Positions 17,530 through 25,067 of a stretch of 64,000 nt of DNA are shown in pieces. This DNA comes from CAVYXZ01 sp965223835. GTDB lineage: Bacteria; Chloroflexota; Anaerolineae; Aggregatilineales; Phototrophicaceae. The translations under genes were made by a program, and so were the position numbers. Position 1 is the first letter of the stretch. Every line of letters starts with the position of its first letter. The stretch spans positions 4,030,001-4,094,000 of the forward strand of contig CBDCXQ010000001.1 of the NCBI GenBank assembly GCA_965223835.1. The letters are read 5' to 3'. Under the pieces are notes generated by a model, which saw only the letters and a program-made list of their open reading frames with translations, searched no databases and was not told the DNA's origin.

Positions 17530-18480
17530 TCACCCCGCTGGAACGGGCGCATGCTGGGCAATCAAGCCTGCTACCCGCAGATCATGCCAGAACGCCGCCG
17601 GGACAGGCGTTTGTAACGCTTCAATGCTTTGGGCCAACTGTTGGGGTGATTCGGCACCAATCACCAACGCGGTCACTGCCGGATGCGCTTTGACAAATTG
17701 AACGGCTGCCGCCCGTAACGGCACATGATGTTGCTCACAAATGGACTCGATACTTCGCGTCTTATCCAGCATAGCCGCCGATGCCGGCTGATATTGATAC
17801 CAAACCGCTGGATTTTTCGTCCCCTGTGCCAGGATACCCGTATTATAGACGCCCGCGCCAAATATGCTGATTCCCTGTGACTGGAATTGATTTAGGGCGT
17901 CCAGTGCACCTTGTTCAAGCAATGTGTACCGTCCGGCCAGTAGAAAACAATCGAACTGCGCATCACGGGCAAAATCGACCAGCGGTTCCCAGTAATTTTC
18001 GCCCACCCCCACCGCCTGAACAACACCCTGAGCGCGTAGATCTGCCAGTAACGGATAGGCCTCATCTAGCGCCTGGCGATACTGTTCCGGTGTTTCCGGC
18101 GCATGTATGTGCAGGATGTCAACCTGGTCCACGCCCAATCGTTGCAAACTCCCGTCAATGCTCCGCTGGACGCCCTCCCGTGAGAAATCTAGCACCGGTT
18201 GTTTATCAGCGGTGAACAGGCGCCCGACTTTGGTCGCCAGGACATACGATTCTCGCGGGACACCCATCAATGCTTTTCCGATCCGAGTTTCAACCAGATG
18301 CGCATCATACCAGGGGGCGGTATCCAGAAAGTTAACGCCATTTTCCAGCGCATAATGGATGGTCGCACATGCCTGTGCTTCGGCAACGTTCGCAAAAAAT
18401 TCACCTAGCGGAGCCGTCCCTAGTCCAATCATGGGAACCTGCAATTGTGTTTGACCGACATGGGTAGTTGGCAGTATCAT
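17530..18480 (-). CDS. Aldo/keto reductase (L-fucose dehydrogenase/pyridoxal dehydrogenase type)
   Basis: The 316-residue barrel has the catalytic tetrad in order: Asp in FLDTAPWYD, Tyr in the same segment, Lys in LATKVGR and His in ILHIHAPE. The C-terminal NADPH-binding part is GAESPQQLAQS. The branch with this spacing includes L-fucose and D-threo-aldose dehydrogenases, which oxidise sugars at C1. It lies just downstream of nothing and is divergent from the aldolase at 18535, with only 54 bases between starts. Confidence 0.8.
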   Translation of the reverse strand: MILPTTHVGQTQLQVPMIGLGTAPLGEFFANVAEAQACATIHYALENGVNFLDTAPWYDAHLVETRIGKALMGVPRESYVLATKVGRLFTADKQPVLDFSREGVQRSIDGSLQRLGVDQVDILHIHAPETPEQYRQALDEAYPLLADLRAQGVVQAVGVGENYWEPLVDFARDAQFDCFLLAGRYTLLEQGALDALNQFQSQGISIFGAGVYNTGILAQGTKNPAVWYQYQPASAAMLDKTRSIESICEQHHVPLRAAAVQFVKAHPAVTALVIGAESPQQLAQSIEALQTPVPAAFWHDLRVAGLIAQHAPVPAG

Positions 18481-18534
18481 TGCACACTGGACTCCAAATT
18501 CGCAGCAAACATGTCAAGCAAGGATAACCAAAAC

Positions 18535-19329
18535 ATGAGCCTGGGTAAAACGATTCGCCTCAACCGCTTATTTTCGCACCCCTCCGGCAAGCTCGTTTCG
18601 ATCGCGATTGATCATTTTCCCGGATATAGTCTGGGCCTACCTCCCGGTTTACGCCAGATCGCACCGACGCTGGCCGCGATTATGGCTGGAAAACCGGACG
18701 CAGTGACGATGCATAAAGGTATCGCGCTGGTCTTGTGGGAACAATATGCGGGACAGGCCGGATTAATCTTGCAAAGTAGCGGCGTGCGCCCGGATGACTC
18801 TTCACGGGAGCAATTCCAGACGATTGACGATGCTGTACGCCTCGGTGCCGATGCCCTGGCAATTGTGGCCTACGTGCATGGCACGACCGAAGCGGAATAC
18901 CTGCGCAATGTAGCAACCTATGTGCGCGAGAGTGAGAAGGTTGCCATGCCGGTAATCTGCCATGTGTATCCGCGCGACAGCGAAAATAATATCATCTATA
19001 CACCAGAAGACATCGCCTGGGCCGTCCGCTGTATTCTAGAAGTCGGGGCGGATGTCATTAAAGTCCCCTACTGTGGCGACCCGGTGGCCCATGCCCAAAT
19101 TGTAACTGATTGTCCGGTGCGCATTGTGGCGGCGGGTGGTCCCAAAACTGCAACGATGCATGCGGCATTGTCGGTCCTGCGACACGCAGTCGATGCCGGA
19201 GTCCAGGGCGGTACGGTCGGGCGCAATGTATGGGGCAGCGACAATATCACCGGTGCGGTGAAGGCCTATAAAGCCGTTATCCACGAGGGTAAAAGCGCTG
19301 ATGAGGCGCTAAAAATCTTTGAGGCATAG
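18535..19329 (+). CDS. Class I aldolase of the DeoC/LacD/FbaB group
   Basis: The 264-residue product fits the DhnA-type class I fructose-bisphosphate aldolase family. It has LVSIAIDHFPGYSLG at the N-terminus, ALAIVAYVHGTTEAEYL, DVIKVPYCGD (the Lys here is the likely Schiff-base residue) and VAAGGPKTATMHAAL. ATG 18535 is preferred to ATG 18511 or the upstream TTG because AAGGA precedes it and SLGKTIRLNRLF is where family similarity begins. Divergent from the aldo/keto reductase, it may finish the same pathway by splitting a sugar phosphate. Confidence 0.78.
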   Translation: MSLGKTIRLNRLFSHPSGKLVSIAIDHFPGYSLGLPPGLRQIAPTLAAIMAGKPDAVTMHKGIALVLWEQYAGQAGLILQSSGVRPDDSSREQFQTIDDAVRLGADALAIVAYVHGTTEAEYLRNVATYVRESEKVAMPVICHVYPRDSENNIIYTPEDIAWAVRCILEVGADVIKVPYCGDPVAHAQIVTDCPVRIVAAGGPKTATMHAALSVLRHAVDAGVQGGTVGRNVWGSDNITGAVKAYKAVIHEGKSADEALKIFEA

Positions 19330-19357
19330 AGCAATTCGCCAAGAACCAACTTACGCC

Positions 19358-19390
19358 GGTTATTTTATTCGACGCAATTGCAAAATAGCC
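19358..19390. terminator. Possible bidirectional terminator
   Basis: GGTTATTTT and AAAATAGCC form a 9-bp stem with one G-U pair and a 15-base loop, between the convergent aldolase and binding-protein genes. The stem is AT-rich and there is no clean T-run, so this is a weak call. Confidence 0.35.
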
Positions 19391-19401
19391 AGGTTGCTCG
19401 A

Positions 19402-20544
19402 TTAGCGCCACTTACCCGCGTCAAGAATGCCACCGTCATGAACCAAACGATTTAGGCTGCGTTCAATTGGCAGGTTACTCAGCGGCCCCAGGTTACGATC
19501 ATAAATCTCGCCATAATTCCCTACCTGACGAATGATCGTGACCATAAAATCAGGAGCCAGTCCCAACATGTCGCCAAGCCCCAGCCCGGCATCCAGCAAC
19601 CAGGCTGTGGTTTGTCCAACACGGGCCTGATAGGCATCATCAGTTTCGTTGGTCAAACGCAGGAATTCATCGATATTCTGGCTGGTAATGCCCTGTTTTT
19701 CCGCTTCGATGAGGCCCCAAAGCGTCCAATCGACAATGAACGCCCATTGTTCGTCACCATAGTGATAGAAGGGACTCAGGGGTGCCAGGGCGAATGGTTC
19801 CGACCAGACAATGAGTGTTTCCGGGTTCGGGCTGCTCTGCCGAACAATTTCGAGCAGTGACCGTTCCAGAACCATTGCATTGCAGCGTCCATCGGCAAAC
19901 GCGGCCCGCATGTCGGCAATGGTCGTAAAATGCATCGGATCGTAATCAAGTTCACGACGCTGGCTTTCATTGACGAAATCGAGTTCACTGGTCGACTCTG
20001 TAAGCAGGCAAATCGTCTCGCTGCGCAGATCTTCCCAACCCGCACCTGCCCGTTCTGCCCGCACCATGACCGATGCACCATCATAAAATATGACTGCCGG
20101 ACTTTGATCGATACCCGATTGAGCAGCGGTGCGCAGCGCGGGCGAATCATTATGGCTAAACAGAACATCAACCCCACCGGCGATAAGTTCAGATAACGGG
20201 GTATCGAGTGTTAAAAGTTGCAGATCAACCGCGGCGGCTTCTCCCAGTGTGGCTGCTGCCAATGCCCGGCAAAAATCAACTTGCAGGCCCGAGATTTCAC
20301 CGGTGTTGGGGTTCAAAAAACCGAAGCCAAAGACTTCTTCGTTGACGCCACAAATCAACTGACCGCGCGCCTGAATGGCACTGAGGGTCGGCCCTGGTGC
20401 TGGTCCTTCAGCTTCATCCTGTGCCAGCACTGGCAGTCCGAATGCGAACATGACCAACAACAGGATTGCCGAGCATAGGGTGATCACACCGCCTGACTGC
20501 ACCGAAAATACTGCTTCCCTGATCTGCAAACTAGATTGGTTCAA
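19402..20544 (-). CDS. AapJ-like amino-acid ABC transporter substrate-binding protein
   Basis: The product of about 380 residues has a signal peptide (ITLCSAILLLVMFAFGLPVLAQ) and the type-2 periplasmic binding fold of general amino-acid binding proteins. Recognisable segments are GQLICGVNEEVFGFGFLNPNTGEISGLQVDFCRALAAATLG and the C-terminal QVGNYGEIYDRNLG. No permease or ATPase gene is adjacent. The reading frame opens with TTG 20544, one base after the selenoprotein stop; a later GTG before the signal peptide is also possible. It probably shares the selenoprotein transcript. Confidence 0.78.
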   Translation of the reverse strand: MNQSSLQIREAVFSVQSGGVITLCSAILLLVMFAFGLPVLAQDEAEGPAPGPTLSAIQARGQLICGVNEEVFGFGFLNPNTGEISGLQVDFCRALAAATLGEAAAVDLQLLTLDTPLSELIAGGVDVLFSHNDSPALRTAAQSGIDQSPAVIFYDGASVMVRAERAGAGWEDLRSETICLLTESTSELDFVNESQRRELDYDPMHFTTIADMRAAFADGRCNAMVLERSLLEIVRQSSPNPETLIVWSEPFALAPLSPFYHYGDEQWAFIVDWTLWGLIEAEKQGITSQNIDEFLRLTNETDDAYQARVGQTTAWLLDAGLGLGDMLGLAPDFMVTIIRQVGNYGEIYDRNLGPLSNLPIERSLNRLVHDGGILDAGKWR

Positions 20545-20545
20545 T

Positions 20546-20827
20546 TTAGCTGGATGCTCCTGTCTGTAGCTCGGCTAATTTCTCGACAATGAGCGCCCGG
20601 ATCTCACCCGCTTCCGCATGGCGACCTAATTGCTTTTTCGAGAAGATCAATTCGCCATTGAGTGTCAGCTCAAACAGCCCACCTTTTTTCGGTAAGAGTT
20701 TCCATGATCCGATAAAAGCTTCAATCTCCCGTTCACCGAGAATTTCGTCCGTCAAACTGACGGCTCTGGCGGTATATTTTCAAGCCGCACAATATTCAAG
20801 CGTGATGTTGAGTAAATCATACTGCAT
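20546..20827 (-). CDS. SelW/Rdx-family selenoprotein with in-frame UGA (CxxU)
   Basis: Reading from ATG 20827 gives MQYDLLNITLEYCAA, then TGA at 20780-20782, then KYTARAVSLTDEILGE and on to TAA 20546-20548, 93 residues counting the UGA. EYCxxU followed by the RAxSLTxEILGE helix and GGLFELTLNGELIFSKKxxGRHAE is the Rdx/SelW thioredoxin-like pattern, with UGA exactly at the redox CxxU position. AAGGGG lies seven bases before ATG. A SECIS-like hairpin follows the UGA. Family members are thiol/selenol oxidoreductases of uncertain partner. Standard calling would leave only a TTG-started 69-residue fragment that lacks the active site. Confidence 0.88.
20749..20763 (-). promoter_or_regulatory. Bacterial SECIS element of the selenoprotein gene
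   Basis: On the minus strand CCGTCA-GTT-TGACGG forms a perfect 6-bp stem with a 3-base loop whose first base is G. The loop begins 22 bases after the UGA. This meets the general bacterial SECIS rules: stem of at least four pairs, loop of 3-14 bases with G in its first two positions, and 16-37 bases from UGA to loop. It would recruit SelB with Sec-tRNA. Confidence 0.78.
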
Positions 20828-20975
20828 ACCAAACCCCTTTCACTGTAAGTCAGTGCCCATAATATAGCAAATCTTGATTTTACCACCAAGCGTCTACTTG
20901 ATTTCATGCCCATATCGACATTATTGTGATATATTCCTAAATGTTTTGAGGAGATTAGTCAGAAAGTGGTCAGGC

Positions 20976-21740
20976 GTGGGTGCGACGCAAAAGATTCTGA
21001 TCCAATACACCCAACTACGGAAACAGGGTAAAGATGTCCGGGAAACGCTCGACGTATTGCGGGCCTCGATTGACAGCTTGAGCGATGACCAGCAACTCGA
21101 GTTGGCCCGGCGCATTCGTGCCCAGGAAACCGGAGAAGAGCCAGATCCCACAACCGCGCCACTATCCCCTATACAACCAATCGACCCACAGTCAAGCGAG
21201 GTTGAAGACACTGAGGTTCAGGTCGCCATCGAATGGATAGCCTGTCCGCACTGTGGCAAAAGCAATCAGCAGGGCGAAGTCATGTGTTATGCCTGCGGGC
21301 AGATGCTCGTTAGCGGGACCAGTAAATACCAGACCCAGGTGCTGGCCCCGGCAACTGACCTGACACCGGCGGCTGACCATTTTGGGAGTGACGCTGTGCT
21401 ATTGCTCACTGCACACAATAGCCAGAAGACCTATGAACTGCGCCCACAGGAACGCGAAGCCGAATGGATTTTGGGTCGCAGCACGCGCCACAGTCCCATG
21501 AACCCCGATCTTGACCTGGGTGATTCCGATGGCAATCGGTTGGGAATCTCACGCTTACATTTGAGCATTCGCTATGATAATCAATACCAAACGCTGACAG
21601 TATGTGATCTGGGGAGCGCCAATGGCTCATTCCTGAACGGCCAACGGCTCCACCCCCATGAAGTCCGGGTGTTACGCGACCAGGATGAGCTGCGCCTGGG
21701 GCATATGATGCTCATGGTTGCTTTCAAGCAAAATGATTAA
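20976..21740 (+). CDS. FHA-domain protein with a zinc ribbon
   Basis: A double-cysteine ribbon, CPHCGKSNQQGEVMCYACG, lies in the middle. A C-terminal FHA domain follows with WILGRSTRHSP, LGISRLHLSI and LGSANGSFLNGQRL, which are the phosphothreonine-binding loops. The N-terminal part is helical. It probably binds a phosphoprotein, but no Ser/Thr kinase is encoded nearby. The start is uncertain: GTG 20976 is preferred because similarity-like sequence begins there. GAGGAG at 20949-20954 is too far upstream, and TTG 20874 or 20946 are alternatives. The stop overlaps the convergent creatininase gene by four bases. Confidence 0.75.
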   Translation: MGATQKILIQYTQLRKQGKDVRETLDVLRASIDSLSDDQQLELARRIRAQETGEEPDPTTAPLSPIQPIDPQSSEVEDTEVQVAIEWIACPHCGKSNQQGEVMCYACGQMLVSGTSKYQTQVLAPATDLTPAADHFGSDAVLLLTAHNSQKTYELRPQEREAEWILGRSTRHSPMNPDLDLGDSDGNRLGISRLHLSIRYDNQYQTLTVCDLGSANGSFLNGQRLHPHEVRVLRDQDELRLGHMMLMVAFKQND

Positions 21741-22420
21741 CGCCGTAGCGACTGCACCAAACCGGCGATTTCGCCAACAACTTGCTGAAAGAAATTTTGC
21801 ATTAATTCGTCATTGATCTGATAAGGACCGCCAAAACTGCCATCATCCAATACCTCGCGCATCGTCTTGCCAGCTTCCAGATAACCCAGATTGACCATTG
21901 GCTTCTCGCCGTCGGGCACCGCTCCTACCCGTGTGAAGGGGAAATTCTCGCTCCAATTAGCATGATCGGCCCGCAAATTGTGCTCGTCAGCAAAGGCTAG
22001 AGCGACCGGACTATTCCACCAATCGTGCCAGGTGATTCGTGCATGACCGTCCAGACGAATGTCCTCAAGCTGTGGCGGCAAACTATTACCTTCGTGACCA
22101 TTGAGGATAAAAAATCCGGCAAAACCCTGGCCCAGTAGCCCCTGTATCATTTCGGTGAGCGCACTGTTAAAAGTTTCTCGGCTCAGGCTGATCGTCCCTG
22201 GAAAATTTACAAACATAGCACTATGCCCGAAATTGAGCGGCGGCGCGATAATAACGTTTTCCTGCTCCGCAACGGCCAACGCCAACCGGGAAGACACCAG
22301 AATGTCCGTCATCAGACTAAGGTAGCCGTGTTGTTCGGTCGCGCCCGTCACCAGGATGATACGATCATCTTGCTGCAAATAACGCTCAACATCCATCCAG
22401 TTCAGGTCTTCCAACCGCAT
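21737..22420 (-). CDS. Creatininase-family amidohydrolase
   Basis: The product of about 227 residues matches creatininase/FAPy-deformylase-like metalloenzymes: MRLEDLNWMDVERYL, then VTGATEQHGYLSLMTDILVS (metal ligands Glu and His, later Asp), GHSAMFVNFPGTISLS and FILNGHEGN. Such enzymes hydrolyse cyclic amides in the cytoplasm; creatinine itself is unlikely to be the only substrate. ATG 22420 is chosen over an upstream TTG because the family starts with this MRLEDL-like segment. Confidence 0.85.
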   Translation of the reverse strand: MRLEDLNWMDVERYLQQDDRIILVTGATEQHGYLSLMTDILVSSRLALAVAEQENVIIAPPLNFGHSAMFVNFPGTISLSRETFNSALTEMIQGLLGQGFAGFFILNGHEGNSLPPQLEDIRLDGHARITWHDWWNSPVALAFADEHNLRADHANWSENFPFTRVGAVPDGEKPMVNLGYLEAGKTMREVLDDGSFGGPYQINDELMQNFFQQVVGEIAGLVQSLRR

Positions 22421-22608
22421 GACAAATTGTCCCAAATAGCCCCGTTTTTTATGCGATTAGCTTAATACAACCGACTCGCACTCGCAATAGTCTGCCCGCT
22501 AATCTTACACAAATGAAATAATTACCGGAGCAACACTCAAACTGGACTATTCAGCCTATCTAGCCTATTGTTAGATTCGTTATGTAATGGAACATAAGGA
22601 AATATTTT

Positions 22609-23103
22609 ATGAACGCCACCGATATTATCAAGTATGGACACAGTTTTTTCTTAAATACATTTGACGGTCTGCCGGAGGCGGATTGGCAGATACCCGGTGT
22701 GTGTGGAGTCTGGTCGGTCAAGGACATTGTTGCTCATCTGGCAGCTTATGAAGGCTTACTCGTCGAGGTGTTGCACCAGTTGCTGGGGCGAGATCAACCC
22801 CAACCATTGATGAAAAGTATGGCTAATCAGGCTGGACTGGACTTCAACGATTATCAGGTAGAACAACGCAAAAGCCAGTCAATCAGTGCCGTTTTGAATG
22901 AATATAATACTGCCCACGCCGAGGTAGTGGCTTTGATTGACCGCATACCGGTTGCTAAGCGCCGCGAAGTCGGGGCATTACCCTGGTATGGTGCAGAATA
23001 CGATCTCGAAGATTTTTTAGTCTATACTTATTATGGTCACAAACGTGAACATGGCGCAGAGATTGCTGCGTTCCGTGACCGGTTCACAAAGGGGAATGAA
23101 TGA
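22609..23103 (+). CDS. DinB-like four-helix protein (ClbS/DfsB or mycothiol-transferase type)
   Basis: The 164-residue protein has the DinB bundle pattern: an N-terminal amphipathic helix, VWSVKDIVAHLAAYEGLLVEVL with the first metal histidine, and a C-terminal YTYYGHKREHGAEIAAF carrying further histidines. ClbS/DfsB proteins share the GVWSVKDIVAHL phrase. Metal-dependent thiol transfer or detoxification is the family theme; the substrate is unknown. AAGGAA is about eight bases before ATG. Its stop overlaps the next gene's start (ATGATGA), so the pair is translationally coupled. Confidence 0.75.
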   Translation: MNATDIIKYGHSFFLNTFDGLPEADWQIPGVCGVWSVKDIVAHLAAYEGLLVEVLHQLLGRDQPQPLMKSMANQAGLDFNDYQVEQRKSQSISAVLNEYNTAHAEVVALIDRIPVAKRREVGALPWYGAEYDLEDFLVYTYYGHKREHGAEIAAFRDRFTKGNE

Positions 23104-24299
23104 TGACCAACCAACCGACCGCCACCCGTATCGCTGATCTCAACCGGGTGATACAGCCGTTCACCCGCTTCTATCGTGAATCATCCTATACGCGCCTGGT
23201 CTCTGAACCGGATGTCTGCGACTTTGCGATTGGTAATCCACATGAGTTGCCCCTGCCAGAATATGTCAGTGCTTTGCAGCAAAATGCTCAGCCACAGAAC
23301 AAGGATTGGTTTGCCTATAAGACCAGTGAACCAGCCTCACAGCAAACAGTAGCGGCAACCTTGCGCGAGTGGCGCGATATGGATTTCGACCCGGCTGACA
23401 TCTGCATGACCAACGGTGGCTTCGCGGCGATCTCGCTAGCCCTGTACAGTGTTGTGGACCCCGGCGATGAGGTGATCTTTATCACGCCACCCTGGTTCTT
23501 CTACGAACTGCTCATCACCCAGGCACAGGGCGTCCCGGTGCGGGTGCCCATCAACTCCGATACATTTGATCTTGATCTGGACGCGATTGCAGCGGCGATT
23601 ACTCCACGAACGCGGGCGATTATCATCAACTCACCGAATAATCCCACCGGCAAAATCTACGGACCAAACACCCTGGAAAAGCTGGCGACTATTCTGAGCG
23701 AAGCCGGCCAGCGTAACGGTCGCACCCTTTATCTATTGTCGGATGAAGCCTATAGTCGCATCATTTATGACAATCAACCATTCTATAGCCCGACCACCTA
23801 TTACCCCTATAGCTTCCTGCTCTACACCTACGGTAAGACCTTGCTGGCACCGGGCCAGCGAATCGGCTATATCGCGTTACCACCCACCATGCCTGAAGTG
23901 GACCGGATAGCCTTGCGTGAGGGGATATTCGTATCCCAGCTTGCCCAATCGTTCGCGTTCCCGAATGCGTTGCTGCAACATGCACTGCCTGACCTGGAAA
24001 AGCAGTCAATCGATATTGAACACTTGCAAACCAAGCGCAATCGACTGGTTGAGACACTGCGCGGGATTGGCTACGATGTTCATCTGCCTCAGGGCACATT
24101 CTATCTTCTGCCGCGTTCACCGCTTGCTGATGATTGGACATTTACAGAGATACTGGCCCAAAACAAAATTTTGGCGCTGCCCGGCGAGGTTGTGGAATTA
24201 CCGGGCTTTTTCCGATTGTCGCTAACCGCCGCTGATGCCATGATAGATCGGTCTTTAGCCGGATTTGAGATCGCGTTCAAGCAAGCGCTGGTAAAGTAG
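23100..24299 (+). CDS. Class I/II PLP-dependent aminotransferase
   Basis: The 399-residue protein has the fold type I signatures: ICMTNGGFAAISLAL, IIINSPNNPTGKIY, LLSDEAYSRIIY and the PLP lysine in LYTYGKTLLAPGQRIGYIAL (about residue 246), then a C-terminal FFRLSLTA with the substrate-carboxylate arginine. It transfers amino groups to a keto acid; the exact pair is unclear. It overlaps the DinB-like gene at its start and the convergent membrane-protein gene by 23 bases at its end. Confidence 0.87.
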   Translation: MMTNQPTATRIADLNRVIQPFTRFYRESSYTRLVSEPDVCDFAIGNPHELPLPEYVSALQQNAQPQNKDWFAYKTSEPASQQTVAATLREWRDMDFDPADICMTNGGFAAISLALYSVVDPGDEVIFITPPWFFYELLITQAQGVPVRVPINSDTFDLDLDAIAAAITPRTRAIIINSPNNPTGKIYGPNTLEKLATILSEAGQRNGRTLYLLSDEAYSRIIYDNQPFYSPTTYYPYSFLLYTYGKTLLAPGQRIGYIALPPTMPEVDRIALREGIFVSQLAQSFAFPNALLQHALPDLEKQSIDIEHLQTKRNRLVETLRGIGYDVHLPQGTFYLLPRSPLADDWTFTEILAQNKILALPGEVVELPGFFRLSLTAADAMIDRSLAGFEIAFKQALVK

Positions 24300-24828
24300 A
24301 CTTTTCAGCAGAAAGCAACGTCCGTGGCTGCGGTACGTAATACAACCTATAGTGCTCATGGTTGGTAAAGGCGACTAAGGCTGCAGCCGGAACTTCGAAC
24401 TCAAGATTATCTATCCGTACATAAAACATTATGCGGCTTGCTTCGTTGGCTAGCCGTACTTTCAATTCATAACACGTTACCGGACCGCTGATCGACTGCA
24501 CATGACCTGGCTTGAGATAATTTTGATAACGGCGATGCAGTGACCACACCAGATAGCCTGACGCCACCGTAACAACCTCACCGCCCAGCGCCAATATCAG
24601 CCCGCCAGCCGACACCTCAGCGCCCACCAGCACTGCAATAATCACAATCGCCGAGATAACACCGATAAAAACAGTAATGAGCAACAAGGATATGTAGATC
24701 ACGCGCGCGCGAACAAACACCCGGTTGCGCTGTCTGACAGTCAACTGTCCCAGCCGATTGGCTTGCAGATCAACCTCTGCAAAGTCAAGCGCACTCTGGA
24801 GCGTCGGGTGAGGCGATTTATTCGTCAT
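24277..24828 (-). CDS. Two-helix membrane protein, unknown function
   Basis: The 183-residue product has two clear membrane helices, roughly residues 43-68 (VIYISLLLITVFIGVISAIVIIAVLV) and 75-97. A C-terminal cytoplasmic or surface domain of about 85 residues, rich in beta strands, follows (ITSxxVTCYELKVRLANEASRIMFYVRIDNLEFEVP-like). This layout resembles small membrane proteins that place a beta domain at the bilayer face, but no family was recognised. The 3' end overlaps the convergent aminotransferase gene. Confidence 0.6.
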   Translation of the reverse strand: MTNKSPHPTLQSALDFAEVDLQANRLGQLTVRQRNRVFVRARVIYISLLLITVFIGVISAIVIIAVLVGAEVSAGGLILALGGEVVTVASGYLVWSLHRRYQNYLKPGHVQSISGPVTCYELKVRLANEASRIMFYVRIDNLEFEVPAAALVAFTNHEHYRLYYVPQPRTLLSAEKSTLPALA

Positions 24829-24990
24829 GGCTTCTCATCATTCGCTGGCTGCCAAATGTGCGAACGTGCCCAAGTTTTAACACTACTCAGGCTCATTTGC
24901 CATAACGAACTCGAAATTGTTTTCGCTAGCGGTGGGCATCCGTCAAGTCTGGCAACCGAAAAACGTATATTTTTTAAGGATAAGGCGCAT

Positions 24991-25009
24991 ACCCCCTGTA
25001 TATGGGGGT
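24991..25009. promoter_or_regulatory. GC-rich palindrome upstream of the DUF4173 gene
   Basis: ACCCCC, seven bases (TGTATAT), GGGGGT: a perfect 6-bp inverted repeat 59 bases before ATG 25068. G-tract palindromes of this kind are operators of CsoR/FrmR-type regulators in other bacteria, but no such regulator is in the window. It could also be an RNA hairpin in the leader. Only the repeat is seen. Confidence 0.4.
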
Positions 25010-25067
25010 GACGCTCGCTTAGCGTAGTCGTAGAGTGAAACTACTGCATTTATGCGGAGATGAATTG

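Noticed and set aside
20546..20755. 69-residue TTG-started gene as the real product
   Set aside because: The upstream frame through UGA supplies the active site, a better ribosome site and a matching SECIS hairpin, so the short form is an artefact of standard translation.
20780..20782. UGA read as tryptophan (genetic code 4)
   Set aside because: All other genes in the window use UGA as a genuine stop, for example the aminotransferase operon stops; only the selenocysteine context fits here.
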